NCBI GenBank assembly: GCA_002452405.1
Contig: DKFP01000010.1
Coordinates: 186,001-250,000, forward strand
DNA length: 64,000 nucleotides
Reading direction: 5' to 3'
From: Deferribacteraceae bacterium UBA6793
Lineage (GTDB): Bacteria > Chrysiogenota > Deferribacteres > Deferribacterales > Geovibrionaceae
Numbering within the stretch: the first letter of the stretch is position 1; every line of letters begins with the position of its first letter. Below are positions 8,541 to 16,748 of this stretch, piece by piece. The position numbers and the translations under genes were made by a program. Below the pieces are notes generated by a model that was given only the letters and a program-made list of their open reading frames with translations, was not told the origin of the DNA and made no database searches.

Positions 8541-9833
8541 TTATTTCACAAACAAATCGGCGGGATAAGGCACGAAACCAATTCTCTCCGCGCTCTGAGC
8601 AAGGTGCTCAGTTGCGGAAAGGTCTGATATTTTCACAAATCCCATCCGCTCGCAATCTTTTTCGGAAAAATCGGAATAAAGGTATACTTCATACCGCTCA
8701 AGATTACTTTTCAGGTTAAAGGCAGTCTGTCTGTTTATTTTATAGTCGTCCATCAAGCCTTTCAGCATCTCAGCACTGTATTTAACATCAAAAAAGTCCT
8801 CGAAGAACTTGTTGCCGTAACCGTCAGAACACTGGGCAAAAAACACTATCCGTCCGCCCTCTTTCGCCAGCGGCAGAACCCTGTCCAGATATTTCTGAGA
8901 CTGTATCATATTTATATCTTTCGGATATCCACCTGCGCTGACAAACAGGAGGTCAAATTCGTTCTCCGCCTCGTACAGGCAATAGGAATCCAGTCTGCTG
9001 CAAGCCTCTATATGAGAAAGGAACAGGTCGCCGCACACCATATCCGCAATTTCGCCGTCTTCTGTGAGGATGGTGTTCACAGCGTAAAAACTGTGACCTG
9101 AACGGGCTATCATCAGAGCATCCACAATATCGTCGTGAACGGGATTATGTTTCAGGTTTCCTGTCACAGCCTTGTCGTGGCGCTTTCTCAGCATCGGATC
9201 GATTGCGAGTTTATGGTTTGCAGTAATCGCCTTGTGTCCGGCGATTCCAGGAAAAATGAGCTTCCTGCCGCCGCCGTAGCCTGCGAAATAGTGATAGCTG
9301 ACTGACCCGATGGTGATTATCGTGTCGTGGAGCCTGTATGCCTTGTTCAGAAGAACGGTGGTTTTGCGTTTTGTTATGCCGTAAAAGTCCATTTCAGCGT
9401 AATTTTCGCTGTCATGACGAATGATATTGTCCGCATATTTTTCGTAAATATCGGGAGTCATTATCTTATTCAGTTCCGCAATTGTGGGCTGTCTGTGTGT
9501 GCCGACGGCGATCATGAAACTAAGCTGTTTTCCCTGTTTTTCAGCATAATCCGTAAGCTGCGGGAGTATCTTCTCCGCGCCGGATTTTCTGGTTGCGTCG
9601 GGCAGAATAACAAGAATTTTCTCTGCATCGTCAATGGTTTCATAGAGCGACGGGCTCATAACACCTTCTGCGGACAGAACTTCATCTATCCGGTTCTGCG
9701 TCATGGCAGTCATGCGTTTACTTGTTTTTATAAGCTCCGCGGTTTTCGGCAGAGATATTTCGACGTTTTCGTTCCCGCAGGCGAGACTGAATTTATCCGC
9801 CGATCTTTGACATTGTTCTTTTGAATCCCTCAT
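8541..9833 (-). CDS. LarA-like nickel-pincer lactate racemase family protein (DUF2088)
   Basis: Family motifs are visible in order: DATR, the histidine-bearing GTHRQPT, HYFAGYGGGRK with catalytic His and Lys, ANHK, and the C-terminal GYPKDINMIQ. LarA enzymes interconvert hydroxyacid stereoisomers using a nickel-pincer nucleotide made by LarBCE. No larB, larC or larE is seen here, so either the cofactor genes lie elsewhere or the substrate differs. At 430 residues the length is normal for the family. The start overlaps the end of moaA by 41 nt; the ATG at 9833 has a GGAG nine bases upstream and no other start is in range. The exact substrate is unknown. Confidence 0.82.
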   Translation of the reverse strand: MRDSKEQCQRSADKFSLACGNENVEISLPKTAELIKTSKRMTAMTQNRIDEVLSAEGVMSPSLYETIDDAEKILVILPDATRKSGAEKILPQLTDYAEKQGKQLSFMIAVGTHRQPTIAELNKIMTPDIYEKYADNIIRHDSENYAEMDFYGITKRKTTVLLNKAYRLHDTIITIGSVSYHYFAGYGGGRKLIFPGIAGHKAITANHKLAIDPMLRKRHDKAVTGNLKHNPVHDDIVDALMIARSGHSFYAVNTILTEDGEIADMVCGDLFLSHIEACSRLDSYCLYEAENEFDLLFVSAGGYPKDINMIQSQKYLDRVLPLAKEGGRIVFFAQCSDGYGNKFFEDFFDVKYSAEMLKGLMDDYKINRQTAFNLKSNLERYEVYLYSDFSEKDCERMGFVKISDLSATEHLAQSAERIGFVPYPADLFVK

Positions 9834-10782
9834 CCCTATGCTCCGACATCAAGTGATGCTCTTTTTCTTTCAGGTGCAGTCCGTTAATAATCTCTTTGCG
9901 CACAGCTTCTCTGTCTCCGCTTCTGATGGCGGGCATAAGGTCTATTTCCGCATCGGAAAGCAGGCACGGGCGGAGTTTTCCGTCCGCAGTGATACGCAGT
10001 TTGTCGCAATCGGCGCAGAAGTGGTTTGAGATAGGCGTTATTATGCCTATTTTCGCTCCGTTGGACAGCCTGTAGTTTACCGCGGGACCCGCGAGCTTAT
10101 CTTTCTGAATCTCTTCGTATTTGTATTTCGCACCGATAATTTCAAGAATTTCCTTGCCTGTGATGGTTCCCGTATCCTTCCATTCGTCGAAGTTGCCGAC
10201 CGGCATAAACTCGATGAAGCGAACGTTTATGTCGTTCTCCTTCGCAAACTCGCAGAAATCCAGAATCTCGTCATGGTTGAAATTTTTTATTGCAACGGTA
10301 TTTGTTTTAACGCCAAGCCCGATGCTTTTGGCATAATGTATGCCCTCAAGTATCTGCGCCATCCCGAATCCGCCCGTAATGGCTGCATAGCGTTCCTCTT
10401 TCAGCGAATCAAGGCTGACATTAATGCGCTTTATGCCTGCCGCTTTGATATTGTCGGCGTGGCGCTTCAGCAGAGAACCGTTTGTTGTGATGGTGACTTC
10501 CTCAATACCTTCGAGTTTTCCTATCTTTTCCAGAAAAACATCGACCCCGCGCCGCACGAGTGGTTCGCCGCCTGTGACCCGCACTTTGCGGACACCAAGC
10601 TCGACAAACACCTCCACTGCGAGCATCATCTCCTCGTAAGAGAGGATGTTCGGGTGTGGTATGAAGTTAAAATCGTGAATCGGCATACAGTATCTGCATC
10701 TGAAATTGCATCTGTCGGTGATGGATATCCTGAGATATCTTATCTCCCTGCCGAATTTGTCAGTAATATTAGGCGTAGACAT
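9793..10782 (-). CDS. moaA: GTP 3',8-cyclase MoaA (molybdenum cofactor biosynthesis)
   Basis: This radical-SAM enzyme converts GTP to the 3',8-cyclic intermediate, the first step of molybdopterin synthesis. The N-terminal cluster motif CNFRCRYC (C25, C29, C32) and the C-terminal substrate cluster (HFCADCDKLR then C after a 13-residue gap) are intact. The protein ends in the conserved Gly-Gly. The 329 residues are the normal length. The start overlaps tatC by 14 nt. Placement beside tat genes makes sense because Tat exports folded molybdoenzymes, but no other mo genes lie in the window. Confidence 0.95.
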   Translation of the reverse strand: MSTPNITDKFGREIRYLRISITDRCNFRCRYCMPIHDFNFIPHPNILSYEEMMLAVEVFVELGVRKVRVTGGEPLVRRGVDVFLEKIGKLEGIEEVTITTNGSLLKRHADNIKAAGIKRINVSLDSLKEERYAAITGGFGMAQILEGIHYAKSIGLGVKTNTVAIKNFNHDEILDFCEFAKENDINVRFIEFMPVGNFDEWKDTGTITGKEILEIIGAKYKYEEIQKDKLAGPAVNYRLSNGAKIGIITPISNHFCADCDKLRITADGKLRPCLLSDAEIDLMPAIRSGDREAVRKEIINGLHLKEKEHHLMSEHRDEGFKRTMSKIGG

Positions 10783-11536
10783 CTTCCTCTTTTATCTCTC
10801 GTTTGCGTCCGAATATTTTTGCAACAACGACGCTAATTTCGTAAAGTATAATCATGGGACATGCCATCATCATCTGCGAAAATACGTCGGGAGGGGTGAG
10901 TATCGCCGCGATGACAAAGATGCCGAGATATGAAAATTTCCTGTATTTATTCATCATTGTTGATGTTATAAAGCCCATTTTCGCAAGGAAAAAGGTGAAA
11001 ACAGGCATTTCGAATACGAGTCCGAAAGCCATTATCATTTTCGTAAAGAATCCGAGATATTCCTCAAGGGACAAAGTCGCAGTTATGGAACCCTGCGCAT
11101 AGGTCAGGAAAAATTTGAAACCGAACGGAAACGCACCGTAATAGGCGAATGCCGCTCCTCCGAGAAACAGCAGAGACGCTGATATCACGAATGATACGAT
11201 ATACTTTTTCTCCTGCGCATAGAGTCCGGGGGCAATGAACCTCCAGAGTTCATAAAATATCGCCGGCATACTGAAAAAAACAGCCACGACCGCACAGAGC
11301 TTCAACTCCACAAAAAAACCTTCCGTGATTTTAATCATAGACAGGGTGGAGTGTTCAGGCAAAACCGCTATAAGGGGCGCGGTTATAAAGTCCATAAAAA
11401 ACTTGCTCTGGTTATAAACAACACAAAAAACGATAATAACTATTATAAATATGCGGATGAGCCTTTTTCTCAGCTCCTCCAGATGATCCATAAGGGGCTG
11501 TTTGGCTTCAACACCCGAATCTTTATCTTTAGGCAT
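10769..11536 (-). CDS. tatC: Twin-arginine translocase subunit TatC
   Basis: This 255-residue polytopic inner-membrane protein has six predicted helices. The N-terminal signature (PLMDHLEELRKRL) contacts the twin-arginine signal, and a conserved periplasmic Pro-rich loop (APGLYAQEKKYI) follows. It recognises Tat signal peptides and forms the translocon core with the neighbouring TatA/B-type protein. The start overlaps the tatB-like gene by 8 nt and the stop overlaps moaA by 14 nt, so it sits mid-operon. The C-terminus (REIKEEDVYA) is charged and cytoplasmic. Confidence 0.95.
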   Translation of the reverse strand: MPKDKDSGVEAKQPLMDHLEELRKRLIRIFIIVIIVFCVVYNQSKFFMDFITAPLIAVLPEHSTLSMIKITEGFFVELKLCAVVAVFFSMPAIFYELWRFIAPGLYAQEKKYIVSFVISASLLFLGGAAFAYYGAFPFGFKFFLTYAQGSITATLSLEEYLGFFTKMIMAFGLVFEMPVFTFFLAKMGFITSTMMNKYRKFSYLGIFVIAAILTPPDVFSQMMMACPMIILYEISVVVAKIFGRKREIKEEDVYA

Positions 11537-11855
11537 CCTGTTTCTTCTCCTCCGCCTTTGCAGGCTCCTCTTTCGCAGGTTCCGCCTTCACAGGTTCCGC
11601 GTCAACGGTTTCAGGTTCTTCTTTCAAAGTGTCTTTGTAATGTTCTTCGTAAACTTTCTGAGCTGGGCTGGGCTTGGGTTTGCCCGCTTCCTCAACGCCG
11701 ACGTTGACGGCATCTTTGAATTCATCCATGTATTTTCTGAATTCACCGTATGCCTTTCCGAGTCCTTTCGCTATTTCCGGCAGCTTCTTAGGACCGACAA
11801 CCACCAGTGCGATGGCAAGAATCAATACTATTTCTCCGAATCCGAGTCCGAACAT
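11529..11855 (-). CDS. tatB: TatA/TatB-family translocase protein
   Basis: A single N-terminal membrane helix with FGLGFGEIVLILAIALVVVGPKKLP is followed by an amphipathic helix and an acidic, Ala/Pro/Glu-rich tail. The VVGPKKLP turn is closer to TatB than to TatA (which has FG before KLP), but one-component TatA/B proteins cannot be excluded. The ATG at 11853-11855 is chosen because GGAGGTG precedes it at good spacing; an ATG five codons upstream lies ahead of that ribosome-binding site. The product is 108 residues. It is the first gene of the tatB-tatC-moaA-larA-like operon. Confidence 0.87.
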   Translation of the reverse strand: MFGLGFGEIVLILAIALVVVGPKKLPEIAKGLGKAYGEFRKYMDEFKDAVNVGVEEAGKPKPSPAQKVYEEHYKDTLKEEPETVDAEPVKAEPAKEEPAKAEEKKQDA

Positions 11856-12122
11856 ATCCTCACCTCCCATTTTGAGATAATATTAAATTGACCGCAAAAA
11901 GCAAGAAAGGTTTTTGCTTAAAAACTCAGGATTCCGTTTAACCATCCCTCAGAAAAAGGAGGGCATGTGCGGATTTGATTGATAGTTAATGCAAATCCCA
12001 CTTAATTCCCCTTTGTTTAAGGGTGAGACAAGAACATGAATCAGACTTTATTACCGCGCCTAAACTTTATACCCTCTGTCTAATCATTTACACTTTTGCC
12101 ACGCTTATGATATATTTAAGTA
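11856..12122. other. Divergent intergenic region between tatB-like and radC
   Basis: No gene is visible. It holds an imperfect hairpin (CCCTC...GAGGG around 11946-11963) and a CCCTTT/AAGGG hairpin near 12009-12025, which resemble small palindromic intergenic elements. Promoters for both operons should lie here but no strong -35/-10 pair stands out. Confidence 0.4.
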
Positions 12123-12788
12123 ATGAAAGAACACTACACAGGACACAGACAGAGACTCAAGCAGAGGTTTTCCAAAGAGCCGGAATCACTGTACGACTAT
12201 GAAGTTATTGAGCTACTCCTAGGATACGTCATACGGGGCAGAGACGTTAAACCGCAGGCGAAGGCGCTTATAGAAAAAGCGGGCGGCATAAGCGGCGTCG
12301 CCGGATATTCAATGGCGGACGTCGAAGGACTTGGCGACGAGGCGAAATTCTTCTTCTCTGTGCTGAAAGAGCTTTATTCACGAATAAGCTATGAGGAGAT
12401 AGAGCTTGAGGCTGTAACCATCGACAATCCGGAAAAAGCGGCTTCATTCCTCCGTTTCCGAATAGGTTACGAGCAAAAAGAACAGTTTTTCGCACTGTTC
12501 ATGGATGTTAATAAGAAACTTCTGGGATATAGAACGTTTTTCAAGGGTACTGTGGACAGACTATCAGTATACCCAAGGGAGATTGCCGAGGAAGCACTTA
12601 AAAAGAAGGCAAGTTTCGTTATCGTGGCACATAACCACCCCTCAGGCAGCCTTAATCCCTCGGAAGACGATATAACCCTAACAGATAAGCTGATAAAAGC
12701 GCTGGGCGCACTGGATATAGTTATGGCTGACCATATAATAGTCAGCAGGACAGGTTTTTTCAGTTTCAAGAAGGAGCATGTCATATGA
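12123..12788 (+). CDS. radC: RadC family JAB/MPN-domain protein
   Basis: At 221 residues it has the RadC layout: an N-terminal helix-hairpin-helix-like segment (YDYEVIELLLGYV) and a C-terminal JAMM metalloprotease-fold domain. The zinc motif is intact as H170-N-H172-PSG followed by D183 (HxHx10D). Despite its name, the family role in DNA repair is unproven. The stop overlaps the start of the next gene (ATGA), so the two are co-translated. Confidence 0.92.
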   Translation: MKEHYTGHRQRLKQRFSKEPESLYDYEVIELLLGYVIRGRDVKPQAKALIEKAGGISGVAGYSMADVEGLGDEAKFFFSVLKELYSRISYEEIELEAVTIDNPEKAASFLRFRIGYEQKEQFFALFMDVNKKLLGYRTFFKGTVDRLSVYPREIAEEALKKKASFVIVAHNHPSGSLNPSEDDITLTDKLIKALGALDIVMADHIIVSRTGFFSFKKEHVI

Positions 12789-13672
12789 AAAAAGTATTGG
12801 TTACAGGAGCTACAGGTTTTGTTGGAAACGCGGTCATAGAATCGCTGAACAGACACGGGTATACCCCCTATGCGCTTGTGCGAAGGGGCAGCGAGAAAAA
12901 GCTGGTACATCCTGCGATAGAGCTTTACGGCGACGTGCTCGACCATGTGAGTCTTTCCAAAGCGATGCAGGGGATGGATGCTGTAATTCACCTTGTGGGC
13001 ATCATCCGCGAATTTCCGCAAAAATGGATAACCTTTGAGAACATGCACTCCCGCGCATCCGAAAACGTTGCGTCAGCCGCTGCGGAGAACGGCGTTAAGC
13101 GGTTAATCCACATGTCCGCCAACGGAACCCGCGAAAATGCGGTGAGCATGTACCATATAACCAAATGCCGCGGAGAAAACGCAGTAACGTCGAAGGGGCT
13201 GGACTACACCATTTTCCGTCCGTCCTTAATATACGGACCGCAGGACACCTTCATAAACATGCTTGCCGGCTTCATGAAGAAAACCCCGGTTTTCAGCTAT
13301 TTCGGTGACGGTTCATACCCCATGCAGCCGATATACGTTCAGGATGTCGCCGACTGTTTTGTCAAAGCGATAGACACGCCGGAAACCATAGGAAAAACCT
13401 ACAGCCTGTGCGGACCGGACGTTGTTTCATACAAAGGACTTCTGAAAATGATAAGCGGCATACTGGGCAGAAATCACCTTCTCCTGCCGGTACCTGAAAT
13501 ATTTATAAAGGCTGCCATTGGGATGTTCGGAAAAACCGACTGGTTCCCCATCACCAAAGATCAGTTCATCATGCTGACCGAGGGAAACGTCTGCGACGAC
13601 GACAGCGCGTTCAGGGTTCTCGGCATAGAGAGGCACAGGCTGGAAGAGACCGTTCGCAGTTATCTGAGGTGA
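12785..13672 (+). CDS. NAD(P)-dependent epimerase/dehydratase family protein, NDUFA9-like
   Basis: An N-terminal Rossmann motif VTGATGFVG (residues 6-14) and an atypical short-chain dehydrogenase fold mark this as an extended SDR. The YHITK segment matches the Y-x-x-x-K active site and FRPSLIYGP is typical of the NDUFA9/YwnB-like subgroup. These proteins bind NAD(P) and act on sugar nucleotides or as quinone-enzyme accessory proteins; the substrate is not known. It is 295 residues and shares a 4-nt overlap with radC. Confidence 0.85.
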   Translation: MKKVLVTGATGFVGNAVIESLNRHGYTPYALVRRGSEKKLVHPAIELYGDVLDHVSLSKAMQGMDAVIHLVGIIREFPQKWITFENMHSRASENVASAAAENGVKRLIHMSANGTRENAVSMYHITKCRGENAVTSKGLDYTIFRPSLIYGPQDTFINMLAGFMKKTPVFSYFGDGSYPMQPIYVQDVADCFVKAIDTPETIGKTYSLCGPDVVSYKGLLKMISGILGRNHLLLPVPEIFIKAAIGMFGKTDWFPITKDQFIMLTEGNVCDDDSAFRVLGIERHRLEETVRSYLR

Positions 13673-13772
13673 TATTGCATTTATGTGAGCCGTCCGAAAA
13701 AAATTGCATATCTTTTTAACTTATGATAGAGCATACATGCACAAATAAAACAAACGAATAAGAGGATTAACG

Positions 13773-14186
13773 ATGGAAAGAACATTCGCGATCATCAAAC
13801 CCGACGCAACTGCGAAAGGCAATGCAGGCGCCATCATCAGCAGAATTGAAAAAGAGGGCTTCAAAATAGTCGGTCTCAAAAAAATGCACATGACAAAAGC
13901 AGAAGCTGAAGGCTTCTACGCTGTTCATGCCGCACGTCCCTTCTTCAACGACCTGACAAACTTCATGTGCAGCGCCCCCTGCATAGTTATGGTTCTTGAA
14001 AAAGAAAACGCAATCAAAGGCTGGAGAGACCTTATGGGAGCAACAAACCCCAAAGACGCAGCGGAAGGCACACTGAGAAAAGAATTCGGTGAAAGCATCG
14101 ACAACAACGCAACACACGGCTCAGACGCTCCCGAGACAGCTGCGGTTGAAATAGCTTATTTCTTCTCTCAGCTTGAACTTGTTTAA
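13773..14186 (+). CDS. ndk: Nucleoside diphosphate kinase
   Basis: Ndk moves the gamma phosphate from ATP to other nucleoside diphosphates through a phosphohistidine. The catalytic NATHGSD motif places the histidine at H115, and the N-terminal FAIIKPDA motif is exact. At 137 residues it is a standard length. An AGAGG ribosome-binding site lies upstream of the ATG. It appears monocistronic, with a hairpin terminator directly after it. Confidence 0.97.
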   Translation: MERTFAIIKPDATAKGNAGAIISRIEKEGFKIVGLKKMHMTKAEAEGFYAVHAARPFFNDLTNFMCSAPCIVMVLEKENAIKGWRDLMGATNPKDAAEGTLRKEFGESIDNNATHGSDAPETAAVEIAYFFSQLELV

Positions 14187-14213
14187 TTTTCCAAAATCAA
14201 AATAATCTGACAA

Positions 14214-14238
14214 GGGGGCTTTATGCCCCCTGTTTTTT
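14214..14238 (+). terminator. Intrinsic terminator of ndk
   Basis: A GGGGGC stem (14214-14219) pairs with GCCCCC (14225-14230) across a 5-nt loop and is followed by six T residues. It separates ndk from thrC and argues against a start codon for thrC inside the hairpin at 14223. Confidence 0.85.
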
Positions 14239-14255
14239 CACCGGAAGAGGCAAAG

Positions 14256-15632
14256 ATGAAATATATCAGCACAAGAGGAAAAACTACACCGGTCGGTTTC
14301 AAAGATGCCGTCATGATGGGTCTGGCGGAGGACGGAGGGCTTCTGCTCCCCGAAAAGATACCTGCGCTGACCAAAGACGAACTTACGGCTATGTCAAAAA
14401 TGACATACCCCGAACTTGCCTATGCTGTCATAAGCAAATTCGCCGACGACATCCCTGCAAACGACCTTAAAGAGCTGATAAACAAAAGTTACGCCTCGTT
14501 CGACACACCGGAGGTAGCTCCCGTGATAAAGAAAGGCGAACTGTTCGTTCAGGAGCTTTTCCACGGTCCCACCTTCGCGTTCAAGGACGTTGCCCTGCAA
14601 CTGCTCGGCAACCTTTTCGAATACATCCTTAACGAGCGCGGCGAAAAGCTGAATATCATCGGCGCAACAAGCGGCGACACAGGTTCTGCGGCTATTTATG
14701 GTGTGCGCGGCAAGGACAACATACGCATCTTCATACTGCATCCCGAAGGCAGGGTCAGCCGTGTTCAGAAGATGCAGATGACCTCCGTAACCGATGAAAA
14801 CGTTTTCAACGTCGCGATAAACGGCACCTTCGACGACTGTCAGGACATAGTTAAGGCGATATTTGCCGACGTGGACTTCAAAAAGCAGAACAAACTGGGC
14901 GCAGTAAACTCTATCAACTGGGCGCGGGTTCTGGCTCAGGTGGTCTACTACTTTTACGGATACTTCCGTGCGCAGGAGCAGGGCGCAAAAAAAATACGCT
15001 TCGTGGTGCCCACAGGCAATTTCGGGAATATTTTCGCCGGATACTTTGCAATGCGCATGGGTCTGGACATTGACAAACTGATCCTCGCAACCAATTCCAA
15101 CAACATCCTGTCCCGTTTCATAAACGACGGCGACTACAGCACAAAAGAGGTTGTAATCACGCACAGCCCAAGCATGGACATTCAGATTGCGTCCAACTTT
15201 GAACGTTATCTCTATTTCCTTTACGGCGAAAATCCCGCTAATGTTGTTGAAAAAATGGCGGAACTGAAATCCACAGGTAAAATAACCTTCACCGACAAAG
15301 AAATTAAAGATACACAGAAACTGTTCGGCACTTTCAGCGCGTCCAACATACTTACAGAGACTGTCATTCAGTATTTTTATAATACTTTCAAATATATACT
15401 CGATCCGCACACGGCGTGTGGCGTTGGTGCCGCACTTGAGTTCCACGATGCGGATTATATCTGCCTGTCAACGGCACATCCGGCAAAATTTCCCGAAGTG
15501 GCGGAGAAGGCGGCAAAAGTTAAACCCTCTGTTCCGTCAGGAATTTCGGAGTTGGAAAATCTGCCGAAAAAATGCGTGCTCATGGACAACGACATCGAAA
15601 AGGTAAAGAAGTATCTTGCGGATAATATCTAA
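14256..15632 (+). CDS. thrC: Threonine synthase
   Basis: ThrC converts O-phosphohomoserine to threonine with pyridoxal phosphate. The PLP-lysine segment FAFKDVALQ and the phosphate-binding GATSGDTGSAA are intact. The N-terminus KYISTRG matches the longer (class 1) bacterial form. The ATG at 14256 is chosen because GGAAGAGG stands five bases upstream; an in-frame ATG at 14223 falls in the ndk terminator loop. This gives 458 residues. The 3' end overlaps queA by 17 nt. Confidence 0.95.
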   Translation: MKYISTRGKTTPVGFKDAVMMGLAEDGGLLLPEKIPALTKDELTAMSKMTYPELAYAVISKFADDIPANDLKELINKSYASFDTPEVAPVIKKGELFVQELFHGPTFAFKDVALQLLGNLFEYILNERGEKLNIIGATSGDTGSAAIYGVRGKDNIRIFILHPEGRVSRVQKMQMTSVTDENVFNVAINGTFDDCQDIVKAIFADVDFKKQNKLGAVNSINWARVLAQVVYYFYGYFRAQEQGAKKIRFVVPTGNFGNIFAGYFAMRMGLDIDKLILATNSNNILSRFINDGDYSTKEVVITHSPSMDIQIASNFERYLYFLYGENPANVVEKMAELKSTGKITFTDKEIKDTQKLFGTFSASNILTETVIQYFYNTFKYILDPHTACGVGAALEFHDADYICLSTAHPAKFPEVAEKAAKVKPSVPSGISELENLPKKCVLMDNDIEKVKKYLADNI

Positions 15633-16641
15633 GACGCCTGTCACTGATTACGACTTTAACCTGCCCGAAGAGCTTATCGCGCAGAATCCGGCGAATACCC
15701 GCGGCACGTCGCGGCTTATGCGTCTAAACCGCAGAAGCGGTTCCATATCCGACTGCGTATTCACAGACATCACTGATATGATAGATGAAAACTGCTTTCT
15801 GGTGGTGAACTCCACCCGCGTCATGAAGGCGCGACTCTACGCAAAAAAACCAACGGGCGGGGTTATAGAGCTGCTCGTTCTGGAAAAGCTGGAGGGAAAC
15901 GCGTGCCTCTGCCTTACAAAAGGCAACGTTAAACAGGGTGTACAACTGAATTTTCAGGCGGGTTCCGCTGTCATAGAAGAGGTACGCGAGGATGGAACAC
16001 GTCTTGTGCGCTTCAGTAGTGACCCCTCAGAAATAATGCATAAATTCGGGCATATTCCGCTTCCGCCATATATACGAAGAGATGACACCGACTCGGACGC
16101 TGACAGATACCAGACGGTATATTCCGCGGACGAGGCTTCCGTTGCGGCGCCAACAGCGGGACTGCATTTCACCGAAGAGATACTCGACAGACTGAAAGCC
16201 AAAGGTGTGCGTGTGCTTGAGCTGACGCTCAACATAGGCATAGGCACTTTCAGACCTGTGAAAGCAGACTATCTTGAAGACCACGACATGCACTGGGAAA
16301 AATACTACATTTCACCGGAGACCGCGAAAGAGATAAACCATCTGCGTGCGAACGGAAAGCACCTTGTGGCTGTTGGAACCACCGCGGTTCGGGCGCTTGA
16401 ATCGGCATATGAAGAAGGCAACATTAAGGCAGGCTACGGGGAAACCAATCTATTTATCAAACCCGGCTATAAATTTAAGGTCATAGACAGAATGATAACG
16501 AACTTTCACCTGCCTAAATCCACGCTTCTGGTGCTGGTTAGCATGTTTGCAGGATATGACCTGACCATGAATGCATATAGACACGCCGTCGAAGAAAAAT
16601 ATAAATTCTTCAGCTACGGCGACGCTATGTATATAAAATAA
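15616..16641 (+). CDS. queA: S-adenosylmethionine:tRNA ribosyltransferase-isomerase QueA
   Basis: QueA transfers the ribosyl part of SAM to preQ1 in tRNA, giving epoxyqueuosine. Conserved segments include YDFNLPEELIAQ, STRVMKARL, APTAGLHFT and NFHLPKSTL. No ATG is available upstream of the conserved N-terminus, so the start is most likely the TTG at 15616, inside the end of thrC; its ribosome-binding site is weak. It yields 341 residues, the normal length. It pairs functionally with tgt, the next gene. Confidence 0.93.
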   Translation: MRIISKTPVTDYDFNLPEELIAQNPANTRGTSRLMRLNRRSGSISDCVFTDITDMIDENCFLVVNSTRVMKARLYAKKPTGGVIELLVLEKLEGNACLCLTKGNVKQGVQLNFQAGSAVIEEVREDGTRLVRFSSDPSEIMHKFGHIPLPPYIRRDDTDSDADRYQTVYSADEASVAAPTAGLHFTEEILDRLKAKGVRVLELTLNIGIGTFRPVKADYLEDHDMHWEKYYISPETAKEINHLRANGKHLVAVGTTAVRALESAYEEGNIKAGYGETNLFIKPGYKFKVIDRMITNFHLPKSTLLVLVSMFAGYDLTMNAYRHAVEEKYKFFSYGDAMYIK

Positions 16642-16646
16642 GTGGA

Positions 16647-16728
16647 TGAGATCGCGTCGTCGCTGCGCTTCTCGCGAAGACGTAGAGAAAGACCGTCTCT
16701 GCGAGGACAACGGACGAAGCAGTCTCAT
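16647..16728. repeat. Dispersed palindromic intergenic repeat, copy 2 (best-formed)
   Basis: The element of 82 bp opens with TGAGATCGCGTCGTC and closes with GACGAAGCAGTCTCA, which are imperfect inverted repeats. Inner blocks CTCGCGAAGACG and CGTCTCTGCGAGG also pair, so the whole unit can fold into one long hairpin. It lies between queA and tgt. Confidence 0.85.
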
Positions 16729-16748
16729 TTTTTGTAATAAGGATATAA

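Noticed and set aside
14223..14255. Upstream start of thrC adding 11 residues
   Set aside because: The ATG sits in the loop of the ndk terminator and the family N-terminus begins at the next ATG, which has a good ribosome-binding site.
14394..15446. Open frame of 350 codons antisense to thrC
   Set aside because: thrC has intact PLP motifs; the antisense product is Cys/His-rich without domain similarity.
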